DNA of 64,000 nucleotides from contig CAWGTV010000008.1 of NCBI GenBank assembly GCA_963825615.1, forward strand, positions 1 through 64,000, given 5' to 3'. The stretch is from JAHEDT01 sp963825615 (GTDB lineage Bacteria; Desulfobacterota; Desulfuromonadia; Desulfuromonadales; BM103). Under the pieces are notes generated by a model, which saw only the letters and a program-made list of their open reading frames with translations, was not told where the DNA came from and searched no databases. Shown in pieces: positions 49,679 through 59,223 of the stretch; the stretch's first letter is position 1, and each line of letters opens with the position of its first letter. Position numbers and translations under genes: made by a program.

Positions 49679-52600
49679 GGTGGTCACCTCCTTGGGGGGC
49701 GGCTTCTGTAGCCGGCTTCTTTTTACGGCTGAACAGCCCGGTGGCGTTCTCGAGCACCACGAAGAAGAGCGGCACGAAGAAGGAGGCGACGATGGTCGAG
49801 GCGAGCATGCCGCCGATGACCCCGGTGCCGATCGCGTGCAGGCTGTTGGCACCGGCGCCGGTGGCGATGGCCATTGGCACACAGCCAAGAATGAACGCCA
49901 GCGAGGTCATGACAATCGGGCGCAGGCGCAGCCGGGCCGCTTCGATGGCCGCCTCGGCGACTTCCATCCCGTTGTGCAGGTTCTCGACAGCGAACTCGAT
50001 GATCAGGATGGCGTTCTTGGCCGCCAGGCCGACCAGGGTGACCAGACCGACCTGGAAGTAGACATCGTTCTCCAGACCGCGTCCCCAGGTCAGCAGCAGG
50101 GCGCCGCAGACAGCGAAGGGGACCGCCATGACCACGCCGACCGGCAGCGACCATTTCTCGTACTGGGCCGCCAGGATCAGGAAGACCATGATCAAGCCGA
50201 AGATGAAGGCGGAGCTCGAGGTCCCGCCTGACTTCTTCTCCTCGAAGGCCTGGCCGGCCCAGGCAAAACCGTAGCCGGAAGGGAGCACTTCGGCGGCGAT
50301 CGACTCCATGGCCGTGATCGCCTGTCCGGTGCTGTAGCCGGGAGCCTGGCTACCGGTCAGCTTGGCCGCCGGAAAGCCGTTGAAGCGCGGCAGCAGCCCA
50401 GGACCGGCGACGTAGCGGACCGTGGCCAGGGCCGAGAGCGGGATCATGCTGCCGTTTTTCGAACGCACGTAAATCTGTTCAAAATCCAGAGGCTCATCGC
50501 GATATTCAGGTTCTGCCTGAATGATGACCTGCCAGATCCGGCCGAAATCAACAAATTGTGAGACGTAGGAGGAGCCGAAATAAGCCTGCAGGGTCTGGTA
50601 GACGTCAGAAACCGGGACGCCGAGAATTTCAGCGCGCGCGCGGTCGAGATCGAAATAGAGCTGCTGCTCCGAAGCCGAGAAGGTCGTGGAGACTCCGGCC
50701 AGGGTTTTGTCCTCGCGGGCCTTGGCCACGAACTGCTTGGTCAGCTTCTGCAGGTCCTGCGGACTGCCGCTGCCCATGCTCTGGATGTAGAATTCGAAAC
50801 CGCCGGTGGTGCCCAAACCCGGGATCGATGGCGGGTTCAGGGGGATGAGAATGCTCTCCTTGACACCGGCCAGCTTCTTGCGCGCATCGTCGATCACGGC
50901 AAAGGCTGTTCCTGCTTCACCCTTACGTTCTCCGTAATCCTTGAGCGAGGCGAAAAATGATGACGTATTGGTCTTAGTCTGGCTGTCGATGAGGCTGTAG
51001 CCGTCGATTTGCGTGATCGCATTCAGCGCCGGGTTTTCCAGCAGCATCTTGACCGCCTTGTCGCTGACGGCCGCGGTCCGCTCCATGCTGGCGGCATCGG
51101 GCATGATGCTGGCAACGAAGATATAGCCCTGGTCTTCCGCGGGGACGAAGCTGCCCGGTACAATGCGGAAAAGAGTGACTGTTGCAAACAGCACGCCGCC
51201 GAACATCAGCATGCCGATCAGCTTGTGATTGAGCAGCCAGCGTACGCCGGCCACATAGCCGTTGGTAATCCAGGTAAAGCCGTCTTCAAACTTCCTGAAA
51301 AACCACTTTTTCTCATGATGTCCCGGCTTGAGAACACGCGCCGCCAAGGCCGGCGAGAGAGTCAGGGCGACGACCCCGGAAATCACCATAGCGATAGCGA
51401 TGGTAATGGCAAACTGTTTGTAGAGGGTGCCAGTCATACCACCGAGGAAGGCAACCGGCAGAAAAACCGAGACCAGCACCAGCACGATTGCAATCAGCGC
51501 TCCGGCCAACTCTTCCATCGCCTTCACCGAGGCTTCCCTCGCATTCATACCGAGGGTTGCCATGCTGTGCTCGACACTCTCGACGACGATAATGGCATCA
51601 TCGACCACCAGGCCGATCGCCAGGATCATGCCAAACAGGGTGAGCATATTGGTGGAGAAGCCGAGCATGTAGATGCCGACATAGGTACCGACGATGCAGA
51701 TCGGCACGGCTATGATCGGAATGATGGTCGCCCGGAAGCTTTGCAGGAAGAGGAAAACCACCAGCACCACCAAGATGACCGCCTCGAAGAAGGTGTGCAC
51801 GACCTTTTCGATCGAGGCCTCGGTGAACTTGCTGGTGTCGAGCACGATCTTGTAGGTAAGGCCATCCGGAAAGCTTGGCTCAATTTCGTCGATCAGGGCG
51901 CGGACCCGGTTTGCTGTCTCGATGGCATTGGCCCCGGCTTGCTGGTAGACGGCCATGTTGGCGGACGTTTTGCCGTTGATCTTGGACTGCAGGGAGTAAT
52001 CCTTGGAACCGAGCTCGGCATGTCCGACATCCTTGAGGCGAACGATGGCGGCGCCGTTAGCGTCGGTGCGGAGGATGATCTCGTCAAATTCAGCGGGGTC
52101 GGTGAGCATCCCCTGGGAGGTGACCACGAAACTCTGCTGGGTGCCTTCCGTGGTCGGCACCTGGCCGATCTGGCCGACGCCGAAGGCCTGGTTCTGTCCC
52201 TTGATGGCGTTGGTGACGTCACTGGAGGTCAGACCCATCTGCGCCAGGCGGTCGGGTTTGAGCCAGATCCGCATGGCGATGTCCGGCGTCGGCATCATGC
52301 CGGACAGGTTGGCGCCGGGGATGCGCTTGATGGCATCGAGCAGGTAGAGGTTGACGTAGTTGCCCAGGTAGGTTGAATCGTAGCGGTCATCCTCGGAGTA
52401 GAAGCTGATGACCATCATGAAGGCGTTGGAGCGCTTCTGCACGAGGACACCCTGCTTGGCGACGATCTCCGGCAGCTGGGCGCTGGCCTGGCTGACCCGG
52501 TTCTGCACGTTGACCTGGGCCTGGTCCGGGTCGGTCCCCGGGTTGAAGGTCACGGTCAGGGTCATGTTGCCGGTCGAGGAGCTGGTCGAGAGCATGTAGC

Positions 52601-52826
52601 TCATGTCATCGACGCCGTTGACCTGGGCTTCAATCGGTGCAGCCACGGTGTTGGCGATGACCTCGGCGGTTGCGCCGGGGTACACTGCTGTGACCTGTAC
52701 GGTCGGTGGCGCAATATCCGGATACTGGGCAACCGGGGTTGACTTCATCGCCACGAACCCGCCCAGGGTAATTATAATTGAGATGACCGCCGCTAAGACG
52801 GGTCTATCGATAAAAAAACTTGCCAT
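49671..52826 (-). CDS. RND multidrug efflux pump, HAE1/AcrB type
   Basis: 1051 residues, full length for AcrB/MexB homologues, with twelve membrane helices and two large periplasmic loops. Start: FIDRPVLAAVISIIITLGGF and STPVAQYPDIAPP. Proton-relay residues: DD in GLVVDDAIIVVESVE (helix 4) and Lys in GLAAKNAILIIEFA (helix 10). The periplasmic loop includes QNRVSQASAQLPE. Exports hydrophobic drugs, bile-like compounds or solvents in exchange for protons. Middle gene of adaptor-pump-channel, 12 bp behind the adaptor and overlapping the channel by eight bases. Confidence 0.95.
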   Translation of the reverse strand: MASFFIDRPVLAAVISIIITLGGFVAMKSTPVAQYPDIAPPTVQVTAVYPGATAEVIANTVAAPIEAQVNGVDDMSYMLSTSSSTGNMTLTVTFNPGTDPDQAQVNVQNRVSQASAQLPEIVAKQGVLVQKRSNAFMMVISFYSEDDRYDSTYLGNYVNLYLLDAIKRIPGANLSGMMPTPDIAMRIWLKPDRLAQMGLTSSDVTNAIKGQNQAFGVGQIGQVPTTEGTQQSFVVTSQGMLTDPAEFDEIILRTDANGAAIVRLKDVGHAELGSKDYSLQSKINGKTSANMAVYQQAGANAIETANRVRALIDEIEPSFPDGLTYKIVLDTSKFTEASIEKVVHTFFEAVILVVLVVFLFLQSFRATIIPIIAVPICIVGTYVGIYMLGFSTNMLTLFGMILAIGLVVDDAIIVVESVEHSMATLGMNAREASVKAMEELAGALIAIVLVLVSVFLPVAFLGGMTGTLYKQFAITIAIAMVISGVVALTLSPALAARVLKPGHHEKKWFFRKFEDGFTWITNGYVAGVRWLLNHKLIGMLMFGGVLFATVTLFRIVPGSFVPAEDQGYIFVASIMPDAASMERTAAVSDKAVKMLLENPALNAITQIDGYSLIDSQTKTNTSSFFASLKDYGERKGEAGTAFAVIDDARKKLAGVKESILIPLNPPSIPGLGTTGGFEFYIQSMGSGSPQDLQKLTKQFVAKAREDKTLAGVSTTFSASEQQLYFDLDRARAEILGVPVSDVYQTLQAYFGSSYVSQFVDFGRIWQVIIQAEPEYRDEPLDFEQIYVRSKNGSMIPLSALATVRYVAGPGLLPRFNGFPAAKLTGSQAPGYSTGQAITAMESIAAEVLPSGYGFAWAGQAFEEKKSGGTSSSAFIFGLIMVFLILAAQYEKWSLPVGVVMAVPFAVCGALLLTWGRGLENDVYFQVGLVTLVGLAAKNAILIIEFAVENLHNGMEVAEAAIEAARLRLRPIVMTSLAFILGCVPMAIATGAGANSLHAIGTGVIGGMLASTIVASFFVPLFFVVLENATGLFSRKKKPATEAAPQGGDHHA

Positions 52827-52838
52827 GATGGACCTCGC

Positions 52839-54041
52839 CTATTTTTTTGCCGCGGTGGCGGCGGCTTCGGTGGTTTTGGTCTTGTTCTCCAAGGCCGCGG
52901 CGACCACTTTGACCGCTGCTCCGGGTGCGAGGCGCTGGAACCCGTCAGTGATAATTTCATCACCGGGCTTGAGCCCTTTTTCGATGATCCAGTCCTGCCC
53001 GAGCCAGTCGCCGACGAAGACCGGGCGAACCTCCGCCGTCCCCTCACTGCTGACCAGAAAAACAACATGACCGTTGGCCGTTTGCTGCACCGCCCGCTGC
53101 GGCACGACCAGGGCGTTCGGTCGCATTGCACCTGTGGCAGTTGCCTTGACGAACATCCCAGGTTGAAGTTTGGCATCCGGATTGGGCAGTTCGGCGCGCA
53201 CCAGGAAGGTTCCGGTATCGGTATTGAATGACGGATCGACAAAGCTGAGCTTGCCGCTATGTGGATATTTTTCACCCCCGGAGAGCTCGATTTCGACGAC
53301 ATATTCGCTGTTGGGCGGAGGAACCATAAGGCCGGCAGCTTCCTGCTGCCGGGCGGAGACCAGCTGGTTCTGTGAGACGCTGAAGTTGACCCAGATCGGG
53401 TCGAGTTGGGCCACGTAGCTCAAATTTCCACCGGGACCGGCGGTCAGGTAGGTGCCCTCGCGGACCAGGGCTTGCCCGGTGACACCGGTCACTGGAGACT
53501 TGATCACGGTGTAGCCGAGATTGATTTCTGCGTCATCGAGACGGGCCTGGGCTGAATGGACAGCCGCCTCGGCAGATTTGACCGCACCGATGGCATTGTC
53601 AAGGTCGCTCTTGCTTGCGGCATCGAGTTCAGTCAGAGGCTGGATGCGGTTCAGGTTGGCCTGCGCCGTCCAGAGCTGCGCCTTGTGGTTTTCCAGGGCG
53701 CCGCGCGCCGCCTCGACCTGGGCAACAAACGGTTTCTTGTCCATCAGGAAGAGGGTCTGCCCCTGCTTGACCACCTCCCCTTCCCGGTACAGGATCTTCT
53801 CGAGAAAGCCGTTGACCCGAGCCCTGATTTCAACCTGGTGGGAGCTTTCCACCTGAGCGACAAAGGAGGTCGCAACCGGCACGGTCTGCGGCTCAACCTT
53901 GACGGCATTCACCTCGACCGGTGGCGGCGGGGCCTTGATTTCCTCCTTGCTACAGGCGGCAAGTGACAGAGCGACGAGGACAACAAAGCCGAGGAGGACT
54001 CTCTCAAGAATTGGGCCACAGAGGGATTTACACTGGATCAT
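52839..54041 (-). CDS. RND periplasmic adaptor, AcrA type
   Basis: 400 residues from ATG 54041, behind AGGAG; a frame from 54098 adds 19 residues without a ribosome site. Lipoprotein signal VVLVALSLAAC. Hairpin and lipoyl regions: SFVAQVESSHQVEIRARVNG, FLEKILYREGEVVKQGQTLF and SAQARLDDAEINLGYTVIKS; barrel and membrane-proximal parts: FVKATATGAMRPNALVVPQR, GLKPGDEIITDGFQRLAPGA. Docks pump to channel. First gene of the operon, with a palindromic operator 80 bp upstream. No TetR-type regulator gene lies next to it within the window. Confidence 0.94.
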   Translation of the reverse strand: MIQCKSLCGPILERVLLGFVVLVALSLAACSKEEIKAPPPPVEVNAVKVEPQTVPVATSFVAQVESSHQVEIRARVNGFLEKILYREGEVVKQGQTLFLMDKKPFVAQVEAARGALENHKAQLWTAQANLNRIQPLTELDAASKSDLDNAIGAVKSAEAAVHSAQARLDDAEINLGYTVIKSPVTGVTGQALVREGTYLTAGPGGNLSYVAQLDPIWVNFSVSQNQLVSARQQEAAGLMVPPPNSEYVVEIELSGGEKYPHSGKLSFVDPSFNTDTGTFLVRAELPNPDAKLQPGMFVKATATGAMRPNALVVPQRAVQQTANGHVVFLVSSEGTAEVRPVFVGDWLGQDWIIEKGLKPGDEIITDGFQRLAPGAAVKVVAAALENKTKTTEAAATAAKK

Positions 54042-54119
54042 ATCAAGAACTCCTGTTGTCAAATTGTCGAGCAGAGTGTCAATGGAATTTATAATCATTC
54101 AGAGTTTTTCTTAGATAAA

Positions 54120-54144
54120 GTACAATAATAGCGTCTAATTGTAC
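54120..54144 (-). promoter_or_regulatory. Palindromic operator candidate of the efflux operon
   Basis: GTACAAT and ATTGTAC, perfect 7-bp arms 11 bp apart (25 bp in total), the size of TetR-type operators that control acrAB-like operons. The neighbouring 54145-54386 has no gene. Confidence 0.55.
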
Positions 54145-54386
54145 CAGATAAATACTGAATTCTCTACATGAGCGGGGATTTCTCCGCAAAAAATTTACCC
54201 ACGTTTTTTACGACACCCTGTATGCCGGGGAATGCGCTTGTGATTTTCGTGACACCATGTTAGAAATTTCCTCTAAAGTCAATCATTACATGGCCTGTAG
54301 CAGAGTGTTGATGTCCAGTTGCAGCACGGAAACCGGGCATAATCGGTATCAAGTCAACCGGCCGGCCCGAGCATTTCGAGATCGTT

Positions 54387-54983
54387 ATGAGCAACCTGCT
54401 TTTTATCCCTGTGCTGATCGTTGTCTACCTGATCGCCGCCATTCCGACCGGCATCGTCCTGACCCGCCTGATGGGCGGTGAAGATGTGCGCCAGAAGGGC
54501 AGCGGCAACATCGGTGCGACCAACGTCTACCGGGTGGCCGGCAAGACGGCTGGAATCCTGACACTTATCGGCGACATGCTGAAAGGGTTCCTGCCCCTGC
54601 TGGCCATCAAATCCTGGCTGGCGCCGACCCCGGCACAGCTTGGCTTCGCCGCCGCCCTGGCCATCATCGCGCACTGTTACCCGGTTTATCTCAAGTTCAA
54701 AGGCGGCAAAGGCATCGCCACGGCCCTCGGCATTTTCCTGGTCATCTCCCCGCAGGCGGTCCTCGGCGCCCTGGCAGTCTTCGTACTGGCGGTGGCCACG
54801 ACCAGGTTCATCTCCCTCGGTTCGGTGCTGGCGGCTCTGTCGGCACCGCTGCTGATCCTCATGCTCGGCTTCCCGCAACCGATTTTCCTGGCGACGCTCT
54901 TTATCGCCTTGCTGGTGATCTGGCGGCACAGGAGCAACATTAAGCGCCTCCTCGACGGTACTGAAGACCGCTTTAAAGCGTGA
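54387..54983 (+). CDS. plsY: Glycerol-3-phosphate acyltransferase PlsY
   Basis: 198 residues, five to seven membrane helices. All three PlsY motifs are legible: GSGNIGATNVYRVAGK (motif 1), FKGGKGIATALGIFL (phosphate-binding motif 2), and TTRFISLGSVLAALSAPLL before the C-terminal helix. It moves the acyl chain from acyl phosphate to glycerol-3-phosphate, the first step of phospholipid synthesis, in the inner membrane. It is 86 bp before mltG in the same direction. ATG 54387; ribosome site not strong (GAGATCGTT). Confidence 0.95.
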   Translation: MSNLLFIPVLIVVYLIAAIPTGIVLTRLMGGEDVRQKGSGNIGATNVYRVAGKTAGILTLIGDMLKGFLPLLAIKSWLAPTPAQLGFAAALAIIAHCYPVYLKFKGGKGIATALGIFLVISPQAVLGALAVFVLAVATTRFISLGSVLAALSAPLLILMLGFPQPIFLATLFIALLVIWRHRSNIKRLLDGTEDRFKA

Positions 54984-55069
54984 GCGCCTTACCCCGCAGT
55001 CTTGACTGTAGCTGAGAGCCCTCCAACCATGAGCAGGCCTGCAATCAAAGTTTTTCAGGAGCATCGTCA

Positions 55070-56074
55070 ATGCCTTTGCATGCCAGGCAACTGAGCCTGA
55101 TTCTCTTGACCCTGATCGGCATCGCCCTGTTGTGCATCGGCCTCTGGCTGCACGGCTTTGTAACTACTGCGGTCACCCCGCAAGGGCCGTTAGTGCTGGA
55201 CATCAAGCCGGGCAGCTCTTTCACGCAGATCGCCGGCCAGCTCGAGGAGTCCGGCATTATCAGCGACGCCAGGTGCTTCACGTTGCTGGCTCGCTGGCAC
55301 AAGACCACAGGTCAGATTCACGCCGGACAGTATCTTTTCGAATTCGCCGCGACTCCTGACCAAGTCCTTGCCCGCTTAGTGGCCGGAGACATCCGCAAGT
55401 TCCATGTAACCATTCCGGAAGGCTTCACCATGCGCGAGATTGCCGCACGCCTGGAGACAACCGGCATCGGCTCTGCCGATGAAGTCCTGGCCATGTGTTA
55501 TGATGCCGCATTTTTGAGCGAACTGAACATCGAAGCCGACTCCCTGGAAGGGTATCTCTTCCCGGAGACCTACACCTACACCACATCGACCACATCACGG
55601 CAACTGCTGCAGGCGATGGTGGCGCAACTGCTAGCACAACTGACACCGGAATTGCTGGCCAGGGCCGCAGCCCTTGGGCTCAATCGCCATCAGCTGTTAA
55701 CCCTGGCTTCGATTATCCAGAAGGAAGCCGGCAACGTCATGGAGATGCCCTTGATATCTGCGGTTTTTCATAACCGTCTGAAGCAGGGGATCGCCTTGCA
55801 GGCCGATCCGACCGTGATATACGGCATTGCTGATTTCAACGGCAATCTGACCCGCAAGCACCTGGCGACACCGACCCCTTACAACACCTACACGAGGAAA
55901 GGGCTGCCGCCCGGTCCGATTGCCAGCCCGGGTCAATTTGCTCTGCTGGCCGCAGCGGACCCGGCAACCAGCAAAGATCTCTATTTCGTGGCGCGCGGCG
56001 ACGGCACCCACGAGTTCAGCGCGACCCTGCAGGCGCATAACCAGGCAGTCCGGCGCTACCAGCTGCGACGCTGA
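55070..56074 (+). CDS. mltG: Endolytic murein transglycosylase MltG
   Basis: 334 residues. One N-terminal membrane helix (LILLTLIGIALLCIGLWL), a LysM-like domain (DIKPGSSFTQIAGQLEESGI), and the YceG catalytic domain: SLEGYLFPETYTYTTSTTSR, IIQKEAGNVMEMPLISAVFH with the catalytic Glu, and NTYTRKGLPPGPIASPGQFA. It cuts nascent glycan strands and sets their length, in the periplasm facing the inner membrane. Start ATG 55070 with TCAGGAG. Twenty-four bases separate its stop from the next gene, so the two may be cotranscribed. Confidence 0.95.
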   Translation: MPLHARQLSLILLTLIGIALLCIGLWLHGFVTTAVTPQGPLVLDIKPGSSFTQIAGQLEESGIISDARCFTLLARWHKTTGQIHAGQYLFEFAATPDQVLARLVAGDIRKFHVTIPEGFTMREIAARLETTGIGSADEVLAMCYDAAFLSELNIEADSLEGYLFPETYTYTTSTTSRQLLQAMVAQLLAQLTPELLARAAALGLNRHQLLTLASIIQKEAGNVMEMPLISAVFHNRLKQGIALQADPTVIYGIADFNGNLTRKHLATPTPYNTYTRKGLPPGPIASPGQFALLAAADPATSKDLYFVARGDGTHEFSATLQAHNQAVRRYQLRR

Positions 56075-56098
56075 CATTCTGTGAGGAAGGCGACTGGC

Positions 56099-58090
56099 AT
56101 GACCAAACGCATCCTGCTGGCGGAAGAAAACCAGCAACTGGCTGCGACCATTGTCGAACGGCTCACGCAGCAGGGCTTCGATGTCCAGCACGCGAGTGAC
56201 GGCATTGCCGCCCTGCGCGCAATTGCCGCCGAGCCGCCGGACCTGCTTTTGCTCGAGCTCAAGCTGCCAGGGCTGCACGGCATTGAACTGATCAAGAAGC
56301 TGGGGCAAAGTCCCCGTACCGACAAGCTGCCGGTGATCGTTCTGACCGGCTGCTACAAGGGAGAGAAATTCCAGGCCGCCGCCAAAGCCCTCGGTGTTCG
56401 TCATTACCTGGAAAAGCCGCTTAAAGCCGCAGACCTGATCGCGGCAATCAATCAGACTTTCAACCTTACGACATCAGCTCCTGCGGCACCGCCAGGAGAA
56501 GCGCGGCCCTTTGCACAACATTTACGCGCTGCCTTCCTGAAGCATTTTTCCGGGCTGTTAACCTTGCAGTACCCGGACACAATGCGCATGATCACATTCA
56601 TCAACGGGGCTCCGGTCGCGTTGCGTCCTGGCTTCAAGAGCCGCGATTTCGGCGATTTTCTCTGCAGACGCGGCCAGATCACCACCGATGAGTACACCTA
56701 TTTCTCAACCACGGCGGCTTATCGCCACGACAGCCTGGTCCAGATCGGCTGTCTGCATTACAGTGACCTGCTGCAGGCCGAGATGGATTACCTCAACGAG
56801 GAACTGGTCTGCGCTTTCGGTAGCGCCCCTTCCCTGGCCCAATGGAAAGTCATCCCAGCCCCGGAACTACTGCAACTGATCACTTTGAACGTCCCGCAGC
56901 TTTTCTACGAAGGCTTTCACAAGCATGCCGAACAGGCCAGCAGACAACTCCTGCAGACGTTCAGCGACAAATACATTCTCCTCGACAAGGATTACTACCG
57001 TCACATCAATTTCCTGCGCCTCAATGACACCGAGAAACGTTTCGTACAGACCATCGATGGCCAATGTAAGTTGAGCGCCCTGCTCAATCAGGAGTTTGAC
57101 TGCGGCCCGCTCCTGCTGACGCTGACCAACCTCAACATGGCACGCTTCGCTGCGCAGCCGACCGCCTCTGCCAATCCGCAGGATCTGCCCCTGCGGGTTC
57201 TGTTCAACGTCGTCGAAGACGAGATGGATGCTGTCACCGAAGAAACACTCGAAAGCTTCTCCGATCTGGTCAACGCTGACGACGAGCCCGACATCCCGGC
57301 CGGGGTCTCGGTCCATCAGACCAAGGTCTCAACCTCGGCAGCAGAGACACAGCAACTCTCCACGAACGACGACCTCCCCCTGGAAGTACGCCTGATCGCC
57401 AAAAGCCTCGAGGACAAAAACCACTATGAGGTCTTTGGCATCAAGCAGGCCAAGTTCTCCATCGACCTACTCAAGGAGCGCTACTTCGCCATCACGCGCA
57501 AGTTCGGTCCGGAGGTGCTGATGCAACTGGGGGGAGAAGAGGCGGTGCTGGTCGAAGAGATCCTCTCCAAAGTCGCCACGGCCTACGACACCCTGACCGA
57601 CGTCGTCAAGAAAGAACGCTACGACGAGATGTTCGGCGCCGATAAGATCGGACTCGGCCACAAGGGCGATGATCGCTTCCAAGCACAGGTCCAGGCAGAA
57701 TCGGGGAAGGTGTTTCTCGAGATGGCAGAATGGGACAATGCCGAAAAAGCCCTGCAGGAAGCGGTCAACGCCGAACCCAACAACGGCGATTACCTGGCCA
57801 GTCTGGCCTGGGCGGTCTACCGCAATCCCAGATACACCCAAAGCCAGGCAATGCAGAACAAGGCGAAACAGATGCTCAACAAGGCCCTCAGCATGGAGCG
57901 CACCGCCCAGGGCTTTGCCTACAAGGGCTGGATGCTCCTCGAAGCCGGGCAGGAATCGATGGCCGAGGCGGAATTCAACAAGGCCCTGAAACAGGATGCC
58001 CGCCAGGCCATGGCCCGCAAGGGCTTGCGTACCCTGCAGGAGCACCAGGATCAGCAGAAGAAGGGGTTATTCAAGCGGATGTTTAAATAA
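56099..58090 (+). CDS. Receiver-PATAN/DUF4388-J-like-TPR multidomain protein
   Basis: 663 residues from ATG 56099 behind GAGGAAGG. Receiver domain (1-120): ILLAEENQQLAATIVERLTQ, then DLLLLELKLPGLHGIELIKK, where Glu stands at the phosphoacceptor Asp; Thr (IVLTGC) and Lys (YLEKPLKAADL) are kept. Next a DUF4388/PATAN-like region (about 140-370; FLKHFSGLLTLQYPDTMRMI). Then a DnaJ-like segment (about 435-515; NHYEVFGIKQAKFSIDLLKE ... AYDTLTDVVKKERYDEMFG) without an HPD loop, and C-terminal TPRs (LEMAEWDNAEKALQEAVNAE; KGWMLLEAGQESMAEAEFNK). Such proteins occur in Myxococcota and Desulfuromonadota, linked to motility or biofilm control. The Asp-to-Glu change may lock an activated state. Confidence 0.85.
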   Translation: MTKRILLAEENQQLAATIVERLTQQGFDVQHASDGIAALRAIAAEPPDLLLLELKLPGLHGIELIKKLGQSPRTDKLPVIVLTGCYKGEKFQAAAKALGVRHYLEKPLKAADLIAAINQTFNLTTSAPAAPPGEARPFAQHLRAAFLKHFSGLLTLQYPDTMRMITFINGAPVALRPGFKSRDFGDFLCRRGQITTDEYTYFSTTAAYRHDSLVQIGCLHYSDLLQAEMDYLNEELVCAFGSAPSLAQWKVIPAPELLQLITLNVPQLFYEGFHKHAEQASRQLLQTFSDKYILLDKDYYRHINFLRLNDTEKRFVQTIDGQCKLSALLNQEFDCGPLLLTLTNLNMARFAAQPTASANPQDLPLRVLFNVVEDEMDAVTEETLESFSDLVNADDEPDIPAGVSVHQTKVSTSAAETQQLSTNDDLPLEVRLIAKSLEDKNHYEVFGIKQAKFSIDLLKERYFAITRKFGPEVLMQLGGEEAVLVEEILSKVATAYDTLTDVVKKERYDEMFGADKIGLGHKGDDRFQAQVQAESGKVFLEMAEWDNAEKALQEAVNAEPNNGDYLASLAWAVYRNPRYTQSQAMQNKAKQMLNKALSMERTAQGFAYKGWMLLEAGQESMAEAEFNKALKQDARQAMARKGLRTLQEHQDQQKKGLFKRMFK

Positions 58091-58107
58091 GGAGTGACCG
58101 AGAGTCG

Positions 58108-59223
58108 TCACACGACCTTGACACGGGCAAACCCGCCACCCGGGGTGCGCAGGTTGGTAACCTGACCACGATAAAGCCGGGCAGTCACTCCAAGCACACG
58201 GTCACGGTAGGCATAGAGACGCAGATCGGTTTTCATTGGCTCTGCTCCGGGAACATCCGTCACAGAAGGAGGGACAAGCTCCTGGACCAGGGTGGTGGCA
58301 AGGGGAAGCCCGTCAAAGCGCTTGCGGCTGATCTTTTCACCGAGCAAAACGCCACGGCTGCCGAAGCTGTCAACCGGCTTGAAGACCCGCCGCTTTCGTT
58401 CAGACCAGACCAGGGCCAGATCGAGATCACCCAGAAGGGCGCAGGCCGGCAAAGTTTTATCGACCAGGACCTGATCGGCATCCGTCAGAGAAAAAGCATG
58501 CCTTTGCACCGGGTCGGACCAGAGCAGCATGCGGCGCTTGTCGGCAAGCAGTCCATACTGATGGGGGTTGGGCGTCAGGCAGACCTTGCGCGCCAGGTAA
58601 GCATCACGCAAGCCGGCCAGGCTTTCACTCTCCAGGTAAAAATCGCAGTGACGATTGTAAATCAGGTCGACGGGTTGGCCCGCAAACCAGATCCCGTCTG
58701 CGGAGGCCCGTAGCTGCTGCGGGTCGGCGATATCCACGGGTACGCCCCAGGCGACGAAGAGGTCGGCAAAGACACGCATCTCGGGGAAGAGATACTGCCG
58801 CTCCGGCTCATCGTCGATTATCACGATACGCTCCGGACGGTCCTTGCTGCCTCCGGAGAATTGCCGTATTTCATCGGCGAAGGTCTGCAGCAGACGTTCT
58901 CTCAGGCGTCCCTTGAGTGAATCCGCAGAAAGGGGCAAGGAGGGATAACGGGTCAGATAGGCCAGCATGCCGCCACCGGCGTTGGTGTTGACTTCGATCA
59001 GCTTCGGCCCGGTTCCGGACAAGTGAAAGTCGTAACACATCATCACCGCATCATGCCCCGGATCAAAAGCTGCAACCTCCGGCACTTGCGCATAAACCCG
59101 TTCCCGGTAGACCGGGTTGCGGCTGAGCCTGTCCAGCAGGCGCACCAGGTGCAACATGGTGCGCAAGTCTGATTTTGCGACGGTGACAGTGGCCTGGCTC
59201 AGGTTTTCGTGGAAGTCGGTCAT
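58108..59223 (-). CDS. ATP-grasp-like protein of unknown substrate
   Basis: 371 residues, ATG 59223. Has LIEVNTNAGGGMLAYL, an internal IDDEPERQYLFPEMRVFADL, and a C-terminal half that reads like an ATP-grasp domain: SERKRRVFKPVDSFGSRGVL (Lys/Gly-rich ATP loop), TLVQELVPPSV and DLRLYAYRDRVLGVTARLYR (metal and phosphate ligands), ending GGGFARVKVV. A circularly-permuted-type ATP-grasp ligase or glutathionylspermidine-synthase-like fold is likely; the reaction is unknown. It faces the previous gene tail to tail. Confidence 0.7.
   Translation of the reverse strand: MTDFHENLSQATVTVAKSDLRTMLHLVRLLDRLSRNPVYRERVYAQVPEVAAFDPGHDAVMMCYDFHLSGTGPKLIEVNTNAGGGMLAYLTRYPSLPLSADSLKGRLRERLLQTFADEIRQFSGGSKDRPERIVIIDDEPERQYLFPEMRVFADLFVAWGVPVDIADPQQLRASADGIWFAGQPVDLIYNRHCDFYLESESLAGLRDAYLARKVCLTPNPHQYGLLADKRRMLLWSDPVQRHAFSLTDADQVLVDKTLPACALLGDLDLALVWSERKRRVFKPVDSFGSRGVLLGEKISRKRFDGLPLATTLVQELVPPSVTDVPGAEPMKTDLRLYAYRDRVLGVTARLYRGQVTNLRTPGGGFARVKVV

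Noticed and set aside
49679..49888. N-terminal extension of the outer-membrane factor
   Set aside because: Shadow of the RND pump gene; ATG 49678 has GGAGGTGACC and starts a lipoprotein signal.
51009..52376. Long + strand frame of 455 codons opposite the RND pump
   Set aside because: Antisense shadow of a well-recognised AcrB homologue.
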